The notes: generated from the letters alone by a model not told the origin. Shown: positions 26,730-36,567, counted from the first letter of the stretch. The stretch is DNA of 64,000 nt from Lelliottia wanjuensis (GCF_030238365.1 NZ_JASSOT010000001.1:410279-474278); one strand, 5' to 3'. Numbers and translations are program-made.

Positions 26730-28013
26730 TTAATCAATCCGGTGTTTCACAATAAACAGGTAACACATCGCCCCGACAAAGGTGACGCAGGCCGCGACCA
26801 CCAGGGCGAGATTAAAGGAGTGCGTTTTGTCGACGATCCAGCCGGTGACGATGGGCGCGAAGGAGGCGAAGACAAAACTGCCGAAGTTTTGAATGGCGGC
26901 CACGGAGGCGACTTTGCTTTCCGAGACCATCACCTGCACCAGCCCCCACGCCGAGGTACCGGCAAAATGGACGCAGAACAGCGCTAACGAAATAAAGGTG
27001 ACGGCTTCCGCTGGAGACGAGGATTGCACCACCAGCAGCGTGCCTAACGCCGACAGGATCAAGCCCACCACAATCGCCGTTTTGCGCGTTCTGGCGAGGT
27101 CGTAGCCTTTTTTGGCGAGGGCATCGACCACCAGCCCGTTGACCCACATCCCGACGGCGGCCGCGAGGAACGGGATCGCCGAGACCCAGCCGGTCTTCGC
27201 CAGGCTAAAGCCCTGCTGTGCCTGCAGATAGCCGGGCAGCCAGGCGATATACAGCCAGCCGGTGTAGTTCACGCCGGAGAAACCTAAGATCATCCCCCAG
27301 GTGGTGCGGCGTTTGAACAACGCAATCCACTCGCTGAACTGTAACGTCGGACGCGGTTTGACCGGCGCGGAAAGGTATTCACGTTCGTCGGGCTGGAACG
27401 CGAACTGCGCGCGGTTGCGATACCAGGCGTACCAGCAAATCCCGACCGCCACCCCCAGCAGACCGATGATCACGAACATCGCCCGCCAGCCCCAGAGGAT
27501 TTGCATCGTCACCAGGATTGGCGGGGCAATCGCCTGGCCTAACACCGTGGAAGAGTTAAAAATCCCCAGCGCCGTCCCCCGCTCTTTCTGCACATACCAG
27601 TCGGTGATCGATTTCACTCCGGCAGGCATAAAGGGCGCTTCGCCGATGCCTAAGCCGATGCGCAATAAGATGAAATGGCTAAAGGAGTTCACCATGCCCG
27701 TCAGGGCCTGCATCAGTGACCAGAAGATCACCCCGGCGCCCAGCACCAGCCGCGGGCCGTAGCGGTCGAGCAAGATCCCTGACGGCAGCTGCGCCAGTCC
27801 GTACGAGAGTGAAAATGCGGAAAGCAAAAAGCCAAATTCCGTGGCGGATAGCCCCATCTCGCCGCGAATCGCTTCCCCGGCCACGCTCAGCGAGGAACGG
27901 TCGAGAAAATTGACAATCCCGGCCAGAAATAACAGCACCAGCGTGATGGTCTGTATTTTTTTGATTCGGGCAGGCTTGGTTAAGCTTTCAGTATTGATGG
28001 TTTCAGTTGTCAT
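26730..28013 (-). CDS. MFS anion:cation symporter family transporter (sugar-acid type)
   Basis: This 427-residue, 12-helix transporter resembles the ACS family of glucarate, galactonate and hexuronate porters (NFLDRSSLSVAGEAIRGEMG in helix 1; GIGEAPFMPAGVKSITDWY in helices 4-5). ATG 28013 starts MTTETINTES; the frame up to 28091 runs into rspA. It lies between rspA and rspB and 19 bases after rspA, so it probably imports the hexonate that they degrade. Confidence 0.88.
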   Translation of the reverse strand: MTTETINTESLTKPARIKKIQTITLVLLFLAGIVNFLDRSSLSVAGEAIRGEMGLSATEFGFLLSAFSLSYGLAQLPSGILLDRYGPRLVLGAGVIFWSLMQALTGMVNSFSHFILLRIGLGIGEAPFMPAGVKSITDWYVQKERGTALGIFNSSTVLGQAIAPPILVTMQILWGWRAMFVIIGLLGVAVGICWYAWYRNRAQFAFQPDEREYLSAPVKPRPTLQFSEWIALFKRRTTWGMILGFSGVNYTGWLYIAWLPGYLQAQQGFSLAKTGWVSAIPFLAAAVGMWVNGLVVDALAKKGYDLARTRKTAIVVGLILSALGTLLVVQSSSPAEAVTFISLALFCVHFAGTSAWGLVQVMVSESKVASVAAIQNFGSFVFASFAPIVTGWIVDKTHSFNLALVVAACVTFVGAMCYLFIVKHRID

Positions 28014-28032
28014 ACGGACTCCCGATCTCAAT

Positions 28033-29247
28033 TTACCAGTTCCACAGGGTGCCATCTTCCAGGCGCGCGACCGGGAGATACGCCGGGTCATACGGGTATT
28101 TCGCAGCCAGTTTTTCGTCGAACTCGATGCCGATCCCCGGTTTGTCGCCCGGATGCATATAGCCTTTATCGAAGGTCCAGCTGTGCGGGAACACTTCCAG
28201 CATTTGCTCGGAGTAGCCCATGAACTCCTGAACGCCGAAGTTCGGCACCCACAGGTCGAAATGCAGCGCGGCGGCGTGGCAAATCGGTGACAGATCCGAC
28301 GGGCCGTGCGAACCGGTGCGGACCTGATACAGGGAGGCGAAATCGGCGATCCGGCGCATCCCGGTGATCCCGCCCGCGTGGGTGATGGTGGTGCGGATGT
28401 AATCGATCAGCTGCTCTTCAATCAGCTGTTTGCAGTCCCAGATGCTGTTGAACACCTCCCCGACAGCAATCGGCGTGACCGTGTGCTGGCGGATCAGGCG
28501 GAAGCACTCCTGGTTTTCGGCAGGCGTCGGATCTTCCATCCAGAACATGCGGAACTCTTCGATGCTCTTGCCAAAGCGCGCGGCTTCGATCGGGGTCAGG
28601 CGGTGGTGCATGTCGTGGAGCAGATGTTCGTTGAAGCCAAACTGGTTGCGCACGGCGTCGAACAGTTTGGGGGTGAAATCGAGGTATTTTTCCGTGGACC
28701 AGAGTTGCTCTTCCGGCCAGTGGCCTTTGGTCGCCGGTTCGTAGGCCAGCCCTTTTCCTTTCGCCATCCCGTAGGTGGTTTTCATCCCCGGCACGCCGCA
28801 CTGCACGCGGATGGCTTTGAACCCCAGCTCTTTGTGACGGGCATAATCTTCCAGCACATCGTCAATGGTATGCCCAGTGGTGTGGCAATAAACCATGACA
28901 CCTTCGCGCGATGCGCCGCCCAATAACTGATAAAGCGGCATACCGGCGGCTTTGGCTTTGATATCCCACAGGGCCACATCGACGGCAGAAATCGCCGACA
29001 TGGTGACCGGCCCGCGCCGCCAGTAGGCGCCTTTATAGAAGAACTGCCAGATATCTTCGATGCGGTGCGCATCGCGGCCAATCAGCTGCGGGCAAACGTG
29101 ATCTTTGAGGTAGGAGGCAACGGAGAGCTCGCGTCCGTTTAAGGTGGCATCACCCAGGCCGACGATCCCGTCGTCGGTGGTGATTTTCAGAGTGACAAAA
29201 TTACGCCCCGGGCAGGTGACAAAGACTTCGGCCCCGACAATTTTCAT
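28033..29247 (-). CDS. rspA: Enolase-superfamily sugar-acid dehydratase RspA (D-mannonate dehydratase subgroup)
   Basis: This 404-residue protein has the E. coli RspA length. It has an N-terminal capping domain and a C-terminal barrel of the mannonate dehydratase subgroup; visible blocks are [16 protein letters not shown] (near 70), [11 protein letters not shown] (near 237) and [13 protein letters not shown] (near 313). RspA enzymes dehydrate D-mannonate to 2-keto-3-deoxygluconate, weakly in some species. It is first in the operon and has the CTACCATACAAG motif 56 bases upstream. Confidence 0.92.
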   Translation of the reverse strand: MKIVGAEVFVTCPGRNFVTLKITTDDGIVGLGDATLNGRELSVASYLKDHVCPQLIGRDAHRIEDIWQFFYKGAYWRRGPVTMSAISAVDVALWDIKAKAAGMPLYQLLGGASREGVMVYCHTTGHTIDDVLEDYARHKELGFKAIRVQCGVPGMKTTYGMAKGKGLAYEPATKGHWPEEQLWSTEKYLDFTPKLFDAVRNQFGFNEHLLHDMHHRLTPIEAARFGKSIEEFRMFWMEDPTPAENQECFRLIRQHTVTPIAVGEVFNSIWDCKQLIEEQLIDYIRTTITHAGGITGMRRIADFASLYQVRTGSHGPSDLSPICHAAALHFDLWVPNFGVQEFMGYSEQMLEVFPHSWTFDKGYMHPGDKPGIGIEFDEKLAAKYPYDPAYLPVARLEDGTLWNW

Positions 29248-29302
29248 GATCCAGTTCCTTACATCGCTCGTTGTGATGCAAGAAACTTACGCAATTACGC
29301 GA

Positions 29303-29314
29303 CTACCATACAAG
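29303..29314. promoter_or_regulatory. Candidate RspR operator upstream of rspA
   Basis: CTACCATACAAG is identical to the motif before ydfI at 24192. An adjoining GTAT makes ATAC-AA-GTAT, a small inverted repeat not present in the other copy. Confidence 0.5.
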
Positions 29315-29357
29315 TATAGCGATCAAAAAATCATCCATGGATCACAAATAAAGACGC

Positions 29358-29684
29358 TTATGCGCGTCCCCAGCCCGCCACGATGATCAACATCCCGCAC
29401 AACGCAATCAGCGCCCCCGCCCAGTCATAGGCGCTGAGCTTCACGCCATCAACGACCCGCAGCCAGATAAGCGCCGTGCAGACATATACGCCGCCGTAAG
29501 CCGCATAGACCCGCCCGCTGGCCGCCGGATGTAAGGTCAGTAGCCAGACAAACAGCGCCAGTGCAATCCCCGCAGGGAGCAGCAACAGCACGGACGCCCC
29601 GCGTTTCAGCCACAGCCACGGCAGGAAGCAGCCGATGATTTCGCACAGCGCAGTCGCAAAGAAAAGTAAGGTTGTTTTAATCAT
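29358..29684 (-). CDS. ynfA: UPF0060 inner-membrane protein YnfA
   Basis: This 108-residue protein has four membrane helices and is of the YnfA family, related to small multidrug resistance exporters. The end ([10 protein letters not shown]) and length match E. coli YnfA. It is divergent from ynfB, as in E. coli. Confidence 0.94.
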   Translation of the reverse strand: MIKTTLLFFATALCEIIGCFLPWLWLKRGASVLLLLPAGIALALFVWLLTLHPAASGRVYAAYGGVYVCTALIWLRVVDGVKLSAYDWAGALIALCGMLIIVAGWGRA

Positions 29685-29823
29685 TTTGCCGAGTGAGTGA
29701 GAATAGGTTTAACCATGATACGCGATAATGGCGCGACCTTTTCCATCCCTGCCGCGTGGGTATGCCACCTTTTCGGATTGGTGTAGAATTGGCAACGGGT
29801 ACACCCACTACAAGGAACATGCA

Positions 29824-30162
29824 ATGAGTACATTAAGCCAACGCCTCAGCCTGGCGGCGATGCTCACCCTGACGGCGTTTGCCTTCAGCGCGCCAGCGTC
29901 TGCCGATACCAGCAAACTGATCATTGAATCCGGTGACAGCGCGCAAAGTCGTCAGAATGCTGCCATGGACAAAGAACAATGGAATGACACCCGCAGCCTG
30001 CGTCAGAAAGTGAACAAACGCGCCGAAAAAGAGTGGGACAAAGACGACGTCGCCTTTGATGCGCGCGATAACTGTCAGCAAAGCGCGAACGTGAACGCCT
30101 ACTGGGAGCCAAACACCCTGCGTTGCCTGGATCGTCGCACCGGCCGCACGGTAGCACCTTAA
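29824..30162 (+). CDS. ynfB: UPF0482 exported protein YnfB
   Basis: This 112-residue exported protein has a signal peptide ending ASADTSK and a mature charged part with two cysteines (DNCQQS and LRCLDR). ATG 29824 (MSTLSQRLS) has AAGGAAC upstream; the frame to 29728 is unconserved. Function is unknown. It is 24 bases before speG. Confidence 0.93.
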   Translation: MSTLSQRLSLAAMLTLTAFAFSAPASADTSKLIIESGDSAQSRQNAAMDKEQWNDTRSLRQKVNKRAEKEWDKDDVAFDARDNCQQSANVNAYWEPNTLRCLDRRTGRTVAP

Positions 30163-30186
30163 TTTCCACAGCCAGAAAGGATGATT

Positions 30187-30747
30187 ATGGCCAGCCCGTT
30201 AACGGTAAAACTCAGACCGCTGGAGCGCGAGGATTTGCGCTTTGTTCACCAGCTCGACAATAACGCCAGCGTGATGCGCTACTGGTTTGAAGAGCCTTAC
30301 GAGGCGTTTGTCGAGCTGTCAGATCTGTACGATAAGCATATTCACGACCAGAGCGAGCGCCGTTTCGTTGTCGAGTGTGACGGGGAAAAAGCCGGTCTGG
30401 TCGAACTGGTTGAGATCAACCACGTCCACCGCCGGGCGGAGTTTCAGATTATTATTTCGCCGGAATACCAGGGCAAAGGCCTTGCGACGCGCGCAGCCAA
30501 ACTGGCGATGGACTACGGATTTACGGTCCTCAACCTGTATAAGCTGTATTTGATCGTGGATAAAGAGAACGAAAAAGCCATCCATATTTACCGTAAGCTT
30601 GGGTTTATGGTGGAAGGCGAACTGATTCATGAGTTCTTTATTAACGGCGAGTACCGCAACACTATTCGTATGTGTATTTTCCAGGACAAATATCTGGCAG
30701 AACACAAAGCGGCAGGTTCTCACCTCCTGAAGCCTACGGCACAGTGA
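30187..30747 (+). CDS. speG: Spermidine N1-acetyltransferase
   Basis: This 186-residue GNAT enzyme acetylates spermidine and spermine with acetyl-CoA to prevent polyamine toxicity. The body is almost identical to E. coli SpeG, including the acetyl-CoA loop [10 protein letters not shown]. The ATG at 30187 is 7 bases from AGAAAGG and gives the E. coli length; the ATG at 30181 is too close to that site. Confidence 0.97.
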   Translation: MASPLTVKLRPLEREDLRFVHQLDNNASVMRYWFEEPYEAFVELSDLYDKHIHDQSERRFVVECDGEKAGLVELVEINHVHRRAEFQIIISPEYQGKGLATRAAKLAMDYGFTVLNLYKLYLIVDKENEKAIHIYRKLGFMVEGELIHEFFINGEYRNTIRMCIFQDKYLAEHKAAGSHLLKPTAQ

Positions 30748-30756
30748 TACGTTTGT

Positions 30757-30843
30757 TGCCGGGTGGCGGCTTTGCCTTACCCGGCCTACAAAATCCACAC
30801 TATATGGCGTTGTAGGCCCGGCAAACGAAGTGCCGCCGGGCGG
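30757..30843. repeat. REP pair between speG and ynfC
   Basis: Inverted REP units: GCCGGGTGGCGGCTTTGCC (30758) and a partner starting GTAGGCCCGGCAAACG (30812). They lie between converging genes. Confidence 0.8.
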
Positions 30844-30870
30844 TTTTACAAACCGCGCATTCGCCGACAA

Positions 30871-31581
30871 TCAATAATATTCAATACTGTTTTTAATCGT
30901 GTACTTGTGCTCGATCGCCGGTTTGACGCTGTCGTCCGTCATCTGCAACTCACAGCTCACCGGGTTGTCGTGACGATCGTAATCACAGCTCTGCTTCACC
31001 GTGCCCAACGGTTTGTCGTTGAGCAGGCTGATGGCGGAATAATCGAGCTTCTTACGCTTGTCTTTCGACGGCGTGGCCGATACCGACAGATGCTGATCGC
31101 CTGACACCGTGGTTTTACCCAGCGGATAACCGTCCGCGTCGTAGCGATACTTCACTTCCATCGCCTTGCCGTGAGCGGTCACGATAAAACCATTATCGTC
31201 CGTATCCCAGGTCACGCCTGCGGCCGGGAGTTCAGCCAGCTGGCATTTCCCCTGTAGCTTAATTTTCTGCTGCTGGGTTTCGCCATCAAGATAAAAATTG
31301 GCGTCCAGCACCAGCGCCACGCCGGTGTTGGCGTCAAGATCGTGCAGTTCGAGGGTATCGAAACACCCCTCCTGCGAGAGCGATCCCGTGACGCGTTTGC
31401 TCACTTCCCCTTTCTCATTGAACAGCGTCTGGGTGAAGTCTTTTACCGGCCCGCGCAGGGGATCAAAATCAAATTCGTTCGAAAAGCTCGCCATTTCCGG
31501 CGTAAACGACAGCGGCGCGGAGCTGTTATCGCATCCTGCCAGCACACTTGTCAGCCCAATCATTACTGCTAGTTTCTTCAC
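30871..31581 (-). CDS. ynfC: UPF0257 lipoprotein YnfC
   Basis: This 236-residue lipoprotein has lipobox LAGC near residue 17 and a C-terminal YD-like segment (KYRYDADGYPLGK). It matches E. coli YnfC in length and in position after speG. Function is unknown. Confidence 0.92.
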   Translation of the reverse strand: MKKLAVMIGLTSVLAGCDNSSAPLSFTPEMASFSNEFDFDPLRGPVKDFTQTLFNEKGEVSKRVTGSLSQEGCFDTLELHDLDANTGVALVLDANFYLDGETQQQKIKLQGKCQLAELPAAGVTWDTDDNGFIVTAHGKAMEVKYRYDADGYPLGKTTVSGDQHLSVSATPSKDKRKKLDYSAISLLNDKPLGTVKQSCDYDRHDNPVSCELQMTDDSVKPAIEHKYTIKNSIEYY

Positions 31582-31687
31582 ATTCTCACCGATGCGTGGA
31601 AGTTAATCCCAATCATTTTAGCCAATTTAGATGTCAACATTATAGCGAAACCGCACCGGCAATTTATGACTTTACGTGTGACCAGCC

Positions 31688-32719
31688 TCAGGCCAGAACC
31701 GCCTCCACAATCGACAGATAGGACGGTGTATGAATGACCCGATTAATTTTCAGCCCCACTTCCCCTAACATGTGTGCATACTCTTTCTCCGTACGAGCGC
31801 GTCCGCCGTCGAAACCCGACAGCAGGATAAGATCCATCTCATACCTCCCTTGTTCGTTATCCTGATCTTTAATCATCGGCTCGAGAATTAATAAACGGGA
31901 GCTGGGTTTCATTGCTTTGCGGCAGGTTTTTAATATCTGGCTGGCTTTGTCGTCCGGCCAGTCCATCAAAATATATTTCAGCATATAAATATCCGCGACC
32001 GGACAAGCTTCAAAAAAACTCCCGGCCACGGTTTCCCAGCGCGAATCATCCCCCAATAAATGCAGACTATTTTCAGTGAGCACGTTTGGGCGATCGAATA
32101 AAATACCGTGCAGCGTTGGATTGCGGCGTAAAACTGTTAACAGAAGATTCCCCAGCCCACCGGCAATATCCACGACCGTGGCATGTTCCGGGAAGGGATA
32201 ATTATCCACCAGAATATCGTTTTCAACGCTCGACATGGATGCCATCCCGGCGTGAAAACCGTCGTCGCCTGACGGCGTTTTTTTCGTCCCCCAGTATTCG
32301 TAAAAAGGCATACCAAATAATTCGTTAAAGACCGGTTTGCCTTTGACGATATCCGTCATTTCGCCTGCGGGCTGCCACATGGTTTTATCCGTCAGCATCA
32401 GCACCCCTTCACGCAGGGAGTACGGGGTGTCTGATCGCAGAAACTCGGCGGCGGGCGTGAGGCTGAACAGACCGTCGTCGGTCATTTTAAATACGTCGCG
32501 CGAAGCCAGGGTTCGCAACACCCGATATAAAAACCCGGCATCCACGTGCAGCTCCTGCGCAAGCTGTTCGGCGGTTTTCGCTTCCTCTTTAAGATGATCC
32601 GCAACCCGTAATAACGCCGCGGTGCGCAGTGCAGCCTGCCAGACAAACCCCATGCTTTGCTCTAAAACATACATACCATCCCGACGTTCTTTATTCGATA
32701 AACTTTTTTGGTTTAACAT
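31688..32719 (-). CDS. SAM-dependent O-methyltransferase (class II, acetylserotonin-OMT type)
   Basis: This 343-residue protein has an N-terminal winged-helix dimerisation domain (LRVADHLKEEAKTAEQLAQEL, residues 41-61) and a C-terminal Rossmann methyltransferase with SAM motif VVDIAGGLGN near 185. The family methylates hydroxyl groups of small aromatic compounds; the substrate is not deducible. A clear AGGAGA site precedes ATG 32719. It is absent from this place in E. coli (ynfC-ynfD), and its upstream DNA is AT-rich, suggesting acquisition. Confidence 0.82.
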   Translation of the reverse strand: MLNQKSLSNKERRDGMYVLEQSMGFVWQAALRTAALLRVADHLKEEAKTAEQLAQELHVDAGFLYRVLRTLASRDVFKMTDDGLFSLTPAAEFLRSDTPYSLREGVLMLTDKTMWQPAGEMTDIVKGKPVFNELFGMPFYEYWGTKKTPSGDDGFHAGMASMSSVENDILVDNYPFPEHATVVDIAGGLGNLLLTVLRRNPTLHGILFDRPNVLTENSLHLLGDDSRWETVAGSFFEACPVADIYMLKYILMDWPDDKASQILKTCRKAMKPSSRLLILEPMIKDQDNEQGRYEMDLILLSGFDGGRARTEKEYAHMLGEVGLKINRVIHTPSYLSIVEAVLA

Positions 32720-33054
32720 TTTGTTTCTCCTGTGACGATAATTTAAAAGTACAGAATGAAAATGAAACGTCCGCCAACAAGCCTAATGGGATTAAATAAT
32801 TTAGCCATCAAATAACTTTTATTCTTTTTTATCACCATGGCAATTTAAATCCACGACCTGATGAACCCTGTACAGGAATATGGCCAACAATTAGCTTTAT
32901 TAGAAGGCTACTCATCGCCGAAATAAATAATCACAGAGCGCACATAATAATGATAAATTGACCTCTCAGATTTTTCAGAAAATTTCTCTGCAATACAGCT
33001 ATTTACATTATCCCTGCTAAAATAAAGTCCACACACAGAGATAAGGAGCAAGAT
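32720..33054. other. AT-rich intergenic region between the methyltransferase and ynfD
   Basis: This 335-base stretch separates two divergent genes and is clearly richer in A+T than its flanks. It probably carries promoters for both. No ORF with a ribosome site, no RNA gene and no named operator was seen. Confidence 0.6.
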
Positions 33055-33360
33055 ATGAAACGGTTACCCTGGATTACCGCGCTGCTGTTAACCAGTATTT
33101 CTCCTGCGGTGCTGGCCGCCCCCGACTCCTGCGAGCGCGTGAAAAGCGATATTCAACAGCGCATTATTAACAACGGTGTCCCTGAGTCGGGCTTTACTCT
33201 GAACATCGTCCCTAACGACCAGGCCGATCAGGCTGATGCCCAGGTGGTAGGCCATTGCGCCAACGATACCTTTAAAATTCTCTATACCCGCACCGGCAGC
33301 AGCAGCGCGCCAGCGGGCGGTACCGGCACGCAGGATAACGCTCCGGCCGAACCGCAGTAA
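33055..33360 (+). CDS. ynfD: DUF1161 exported protein YnfD
   Basis: This 101-residue protein has a signal peptide ending AVLAAPDSC and a DUF1161 core with two cysteines (CERVK and GHCAND) that probably form a disulfide. It has a low-complexity Ser/Gly/Ala/Pro tail. AAGGAGC precedes the ATG. Function is unknown; gene order with ynfE is as in E. coli. Confidence 0.92.
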   Translation: MKRLPWITALLLTSISPAVLAAPDSCERVKSDIQQRIINNGVPESGFTLNIVPNDQADQADAQVVGHCANDTFKILYTRTGSSSAPAGGTGTQDNAPAEPQ

Positions 33361-33384
33361 TTTCTCTGCGGGATTTCCCTTAGC

Positions 33385-33398
33385 TTGATAAGGATTAA
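33385..33398 (+). promoter_or_regulatory. Candidate FNR box upstream of the ynfE-type gene
   Basis: TTGAT-AAGG-ATTAA differs from the FNR consensus by one base. It lies about 100 bases before the start of an anaerobic-type reductase whose E. coli operon is FNR-activated. Confidence 0.65.
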
Positions 33399-33494
33399 AG
33401 TTTATTACCCCTGAATGAGTAACACTCACTCCATCTGTCGCCCGGTTGTATTCGTGGGTCAATCTCATACGTAATGACAAAGATGGAGTGAGTC

Positions 33495-35933
33495 ATGTCC
33501 GATGTCGAACATCACGGCGGGATCAGCCGTCGAGCTTTGGTGAAATCCACTGCAATTGGCTCTCTGGCACTCGCTGCCGGAGGGCTCTCTCTCCCCTTCG
33601 GCCTGAAAAGCGCCGCCGCTGCCGTGCAACAGGCGGTTCAGCCTGCCGCCGATAAAGTGGTGTGGGGTGCCTGCTCGGTCAACTGCGGGAGCCGCTGCGC
33701 CCTGCGACTGCACGTCAAAGACGACGAAGTTTACTGGGTCGAAACCGACAACACCGGCGAAGATATCTACGGCAACCATCAGGTTCGCGCCTGTCTTCGT
33801 GGCCGCTCCATCCGCCGCCGTATCAACCACCCCGATCGCCTGAACTATCCGATGAAACGCGTGGGCAAACGCGGCGAAGGCAAGTTCGAGCGCATCTCCT
33901 GGGATGAAGCGCTGGATACCATCACCAAAAGCCTGAAAGGCGTGGTCGAGAAATACGGCAACGAAGCCGTGTACATCAACTACTCCTCCGGGATTGTCGG
34001 CGGCAACATTACGCGCTCTTCGCCTTACGCCTCGCTGGTGGCGCGCCTGATGAACTGCTACGGCGGCTTCCTCAGCCATTACGGCACCTACAGCACCGCG
34101 CAGATCGCCTGCGCCATGCCTTACACCTACGGCACCAACGACGGCAACAGCACCTCGGATATCGAAAACAGCAAACTGGTGGTGATGTTCGGCAACAATC
34201 CGGCGGAAACCCGCATGAGCGGCGGCGGGATCACTTACTTCCTCGAGCAGGCGCGTGAACGCTCTAACGCGCGGATGATCGTCATCGATCCGCGCTACAC
34301 CGACACCGCCGCCGGGCGTGAAGATGAGTGGATCCCTATCCGTCCTGGCACCGATGCCGCGCTGGTCGCCGGTATCGCATGGGTGTTAATCGACGAAAAC
34401 CTCGTCGATCAGCCGTTCCTCGACAAATACTGCGTCGGCTACGACGAAAAAACGCTGCCTGCCGATGCGCCCGCCAACGGCCACTACAAAGCCTACATTC
34501 TTGGTCAGGGCGAAGACGGCACGGCGAAAACGCCTGAGTGGGCGTCGCGCATCACCGGTATTCCCGCCGACAGAATCATCAAACTGGCGCGCGAAATCGG
34601 CAGCGCCAAACCCGCTTATATCTGCCAGGGCTGGGGACCGCAGCGCCAGGCCAACGGCGAGCTGACCTCCCGCGCCATCGCCATGCTGCCGATTCTGACC
34701 GGCAACGTGGGGATCAACGGCGGTAACAGCGGCGCGCGTGAATCCACCTACACCATCACCATCGAGCGGATGCCGCTCCCGGATAACCCGGTTAAAACCC
34801 AGATCTCCTGCTTTAGCTGGACCGATGCCATTGTCCGTGGCCCGGAGATGACCGCCACTCGCGACGGCGTGCGCGGGAAAGATAAGCTGGATGTGCCGAT
34901 CAAATTCATCTGGAACTACGCCGGGAACACCATCACCAACCAGCACTCCGATATCAACAAAACCCACGACATTTTGCAGGACGAAACCCTGTGCGAAACC
35001 ATCGTGGTGATCGACAACTTCATGACCTCGTCGGCGAAATACGCCGATATTCTGCTGCCGGATCTGATGACCGTCGAACAGGAAGACATTATTCCGAACG
35101 ACTACGCGGGCAATATGGGCTATCTGATTTTCCTCCAGCCCGTCACCGCGCCGAAGTTCGAGCGTAAACCGATCTACTGGATCATGAGCGAAGTGGCGAA
35201 GCGCCTGGCGCCGGATGTGTATCAGCAGTTCACCGAAGGCCGCACCCAGGAAGAGTGGCTGAAACTCCTGTACGCCAAAATGCTGGAGAAAGACCCGAAA
35301 CTGCCGTCCTACGAGGCGCTAAAAGAGATGGGGATTTACAAGCGCAAAGATCCGAACGGTCATTTCGTGGCCTATAAAAAATTCCGCGACGACCCGGAAG
35401 CCAACCCACTTAAAACCCCGTCGGGCAAAATTGAAATCTACTCCAGCCAGCTGGCGAAAATCGCTAACAGCTGGGAGCTGGAAAAAGACGAGACCATCAG
35501 CCCTCTGCCGGTGTACGCCTCGACCTTTGACGGCTGGGACGCGCCGGAGCGTAGCCAGTTCCCGCTGCAGATGTTTGGCTTCCACTTTAAGGCCCGGACT
35601 CACTCCAGCTATGGCAATATTGATATCTTACAGGCGGCCTGCCGTCAGGAAGTGTGGCTGAACCCGGTCGATGCCGGTCAGCGCGGCATTAAAAATGGCG
35701 ATCTGGTGCGCGTGTTTAACGCCCGCGGCGAGCTGCGCATCCCGGCGAAGGTGACGCCGCGCATCATGCCTGGCGTGAGTGCGATGGGCCAGGGCGCATG
35801 GCACGAGGCCAACATGACCGGTGACCGCGTCGATCATGGCTCCTGTATCAATACCCTGACCACACATCGCCCTTCGCCGCTGGCGAAAGGCAACCCGCAG
35901 CACACCAACCTGGTGCAGATCGAGAAGGTTTAA
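33495..35933 (+). CDS. ynfE: DMSO-reductase-family molybdoenzyme (YnfE/YnfF type, selenate reductase)
   Basis: This 812-residue Tat-exported molybdopterin enzyme has the twin-arginine motif SRRALVK at about residues 11-17. A 4Fe-4S set comprises Cys60, Cys64, Cys68 and Cys100, followed by the bis-MGD catalytic domains (SSGIVGGNITRSSPYAS near 155-175). E. coli has tandem ynfE and ynfF, and YnfE reduces selenate; only one copy is present here and it could equally be called ynfF. The usual ynfG (Fe-S subunit) and ynfH (membrane anchor) genes are missing: dmsD follows after 12 bases. Confidence 0.92.
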   Translation: MSDVEHHGGISRRALVKSTAIGSLALAAGGLSLPFGLKSAAAAVQQAVQPAADKVVWGACSVNCGSRCALRLHVKDDEVYWVETDNTGEDIYGNHQVRACLRGRSIRRRINHPDRLNYPMKRVGKRGEGKFERISWDEALDTITKSLKGVVEKYGNEAVYINYSSGIVGGNITRSSPYASLVARLMNCYGGFLSHYGTYSTAQIACAMPYTYGTNDGNSTSDIENSKLVVMFGNNPAETRMSGGGITYFLEQARERSNARMIVIDPRYTDTAAGREDEWIPIRPGTDAALVAGIAWVLIDENLVDQPFLDKYCVGYDEKTLPADAPANGHYKAYILGQGEDGTAKTPEWASRITGIPADRIIKLAREIGSAKPAYICQGWGPQRQANGELTSRAIAMLPILTGNVGINGGNSGARESTYTITIERMPLPDNPVKTQISCFSWTDAIVRGPEMTATRDGVRGKDKLDVPIKFIWNYAGNTITNQHSDINKTHDILQDETLCETIVVIDNFMTSSAKYADILLPDLMTVEQEDIIPNDYAGNMGYLIFLQPVTAPKFERKPIYWIMSEVAKRLAPDVYQQFTEGRTQEEWLKLLYAKMLEKDPKLPSYEALKEMGIYKRKDPNGHFVAYKKFRDDPEANPLKTPSGKIEIYSSQLAKIANSWELEKDETISPLPVYASTFDGWDAPERSQFPLQMFGFHFKARTHSSYGNIDILQAACRQEVWLNPVDAGQRGIKNGDLVRVFNARGELRIPAKVTPRIMPGVSAMGQGAWHEANMTGDRVDHGSCINTLTTHRPSPLAKGNPQHTNLVQIEKV

Positions 35934-35945
35934 AGGAACGTTGTT

Positions 35946-36560
35946 ATGAATGAAGTTTTACCGCGTGAGTCGTTTGCATTGTCTGCCCGGGTGCTGGGAG
36001 CCTTGTTTTACTTTTCTCCGGACAGCGAGCAGGCCGCGCCGCTGGTTTCGGCTCTGACCACCAGCGACTGGCATCAGGACTGGCCGCTGGATCAGGCCAG
36101 CTTACTGCCGATTGCAGAGACCCTGCGCACCCCGTCCGACGAACCGCTGCCCGACGCCTGGCAACGTCTGTTTATCGGCCCGTGGGCGCTGCCCGCGCCG
36201 CCTTGGGGCTCCGTGTGGCTGGATCGTGAATCGGTGCTGTTTGGCGATTCAACCCTCGCCCTGCGCCAGTGGATGCGGGAAAACAATATTGCGTTCGAAA
36301 TGCAGCAGAACGAGCCGGAAGACCATTTCGGCACCCTGCTGATGCTGGCCGCCTGGCTGGCTGAAAACGGACGTGACGCCGAGCGCGATCAACTCCTGGC
36401 ATGGCATTTGCTGCCGTGGAGCCAGCGCTTCCTGACGGTGTTTATTGAGCAGGCCGGGCATCCGTTTTACACCGGTCTGGCCCAGCTTGCCCGCCTGACG
36501 CTGGCTGACTGGCAGTCGTCACTGTTAATTCCCGTTTCCGATAAACCTCTGTACCGCTAA
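35946..36560 (+). CDS. dmsD: Tat redox-enzyme maturation chaperone DmsD
   Basis: This 204-residue helical TorD-family chaperone binds the Tat signal of DmsA/YnfE-type enzymes until cofactor insertion. The motif EPEDHFGTLLMLAAWL lies near residue 120. It is 12 bases after the molybdoenzyme gene, with an AAGGAACG site. Confidence 0.95.
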   Translation: MNEVLPRESFALSARVLGALFYFSPDSEQAAPLVSALTTSDWHQDWPLDQASLLPIAETLRTPSDEPLPDAWQRLFIGPWALPAPPWGSVWLDRESVLFGDSTLALRQWMRENNIAFEMQQNEPEDHFGTLLMLAAWLAENGRDAERDQLLAWHLLPWSQRFLTVFIEQAGHPFYTGLAQLARLTLADWQSSLLIPVSDKPLYR

Positions 36561-36567
36561 TCCGCTC

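Noticed and set aside
25665..26987. 440-codon plus-strand frame across rspB
   Set aside because: Crosses a gene boundary and has no recognisable domain; rspB is certain.
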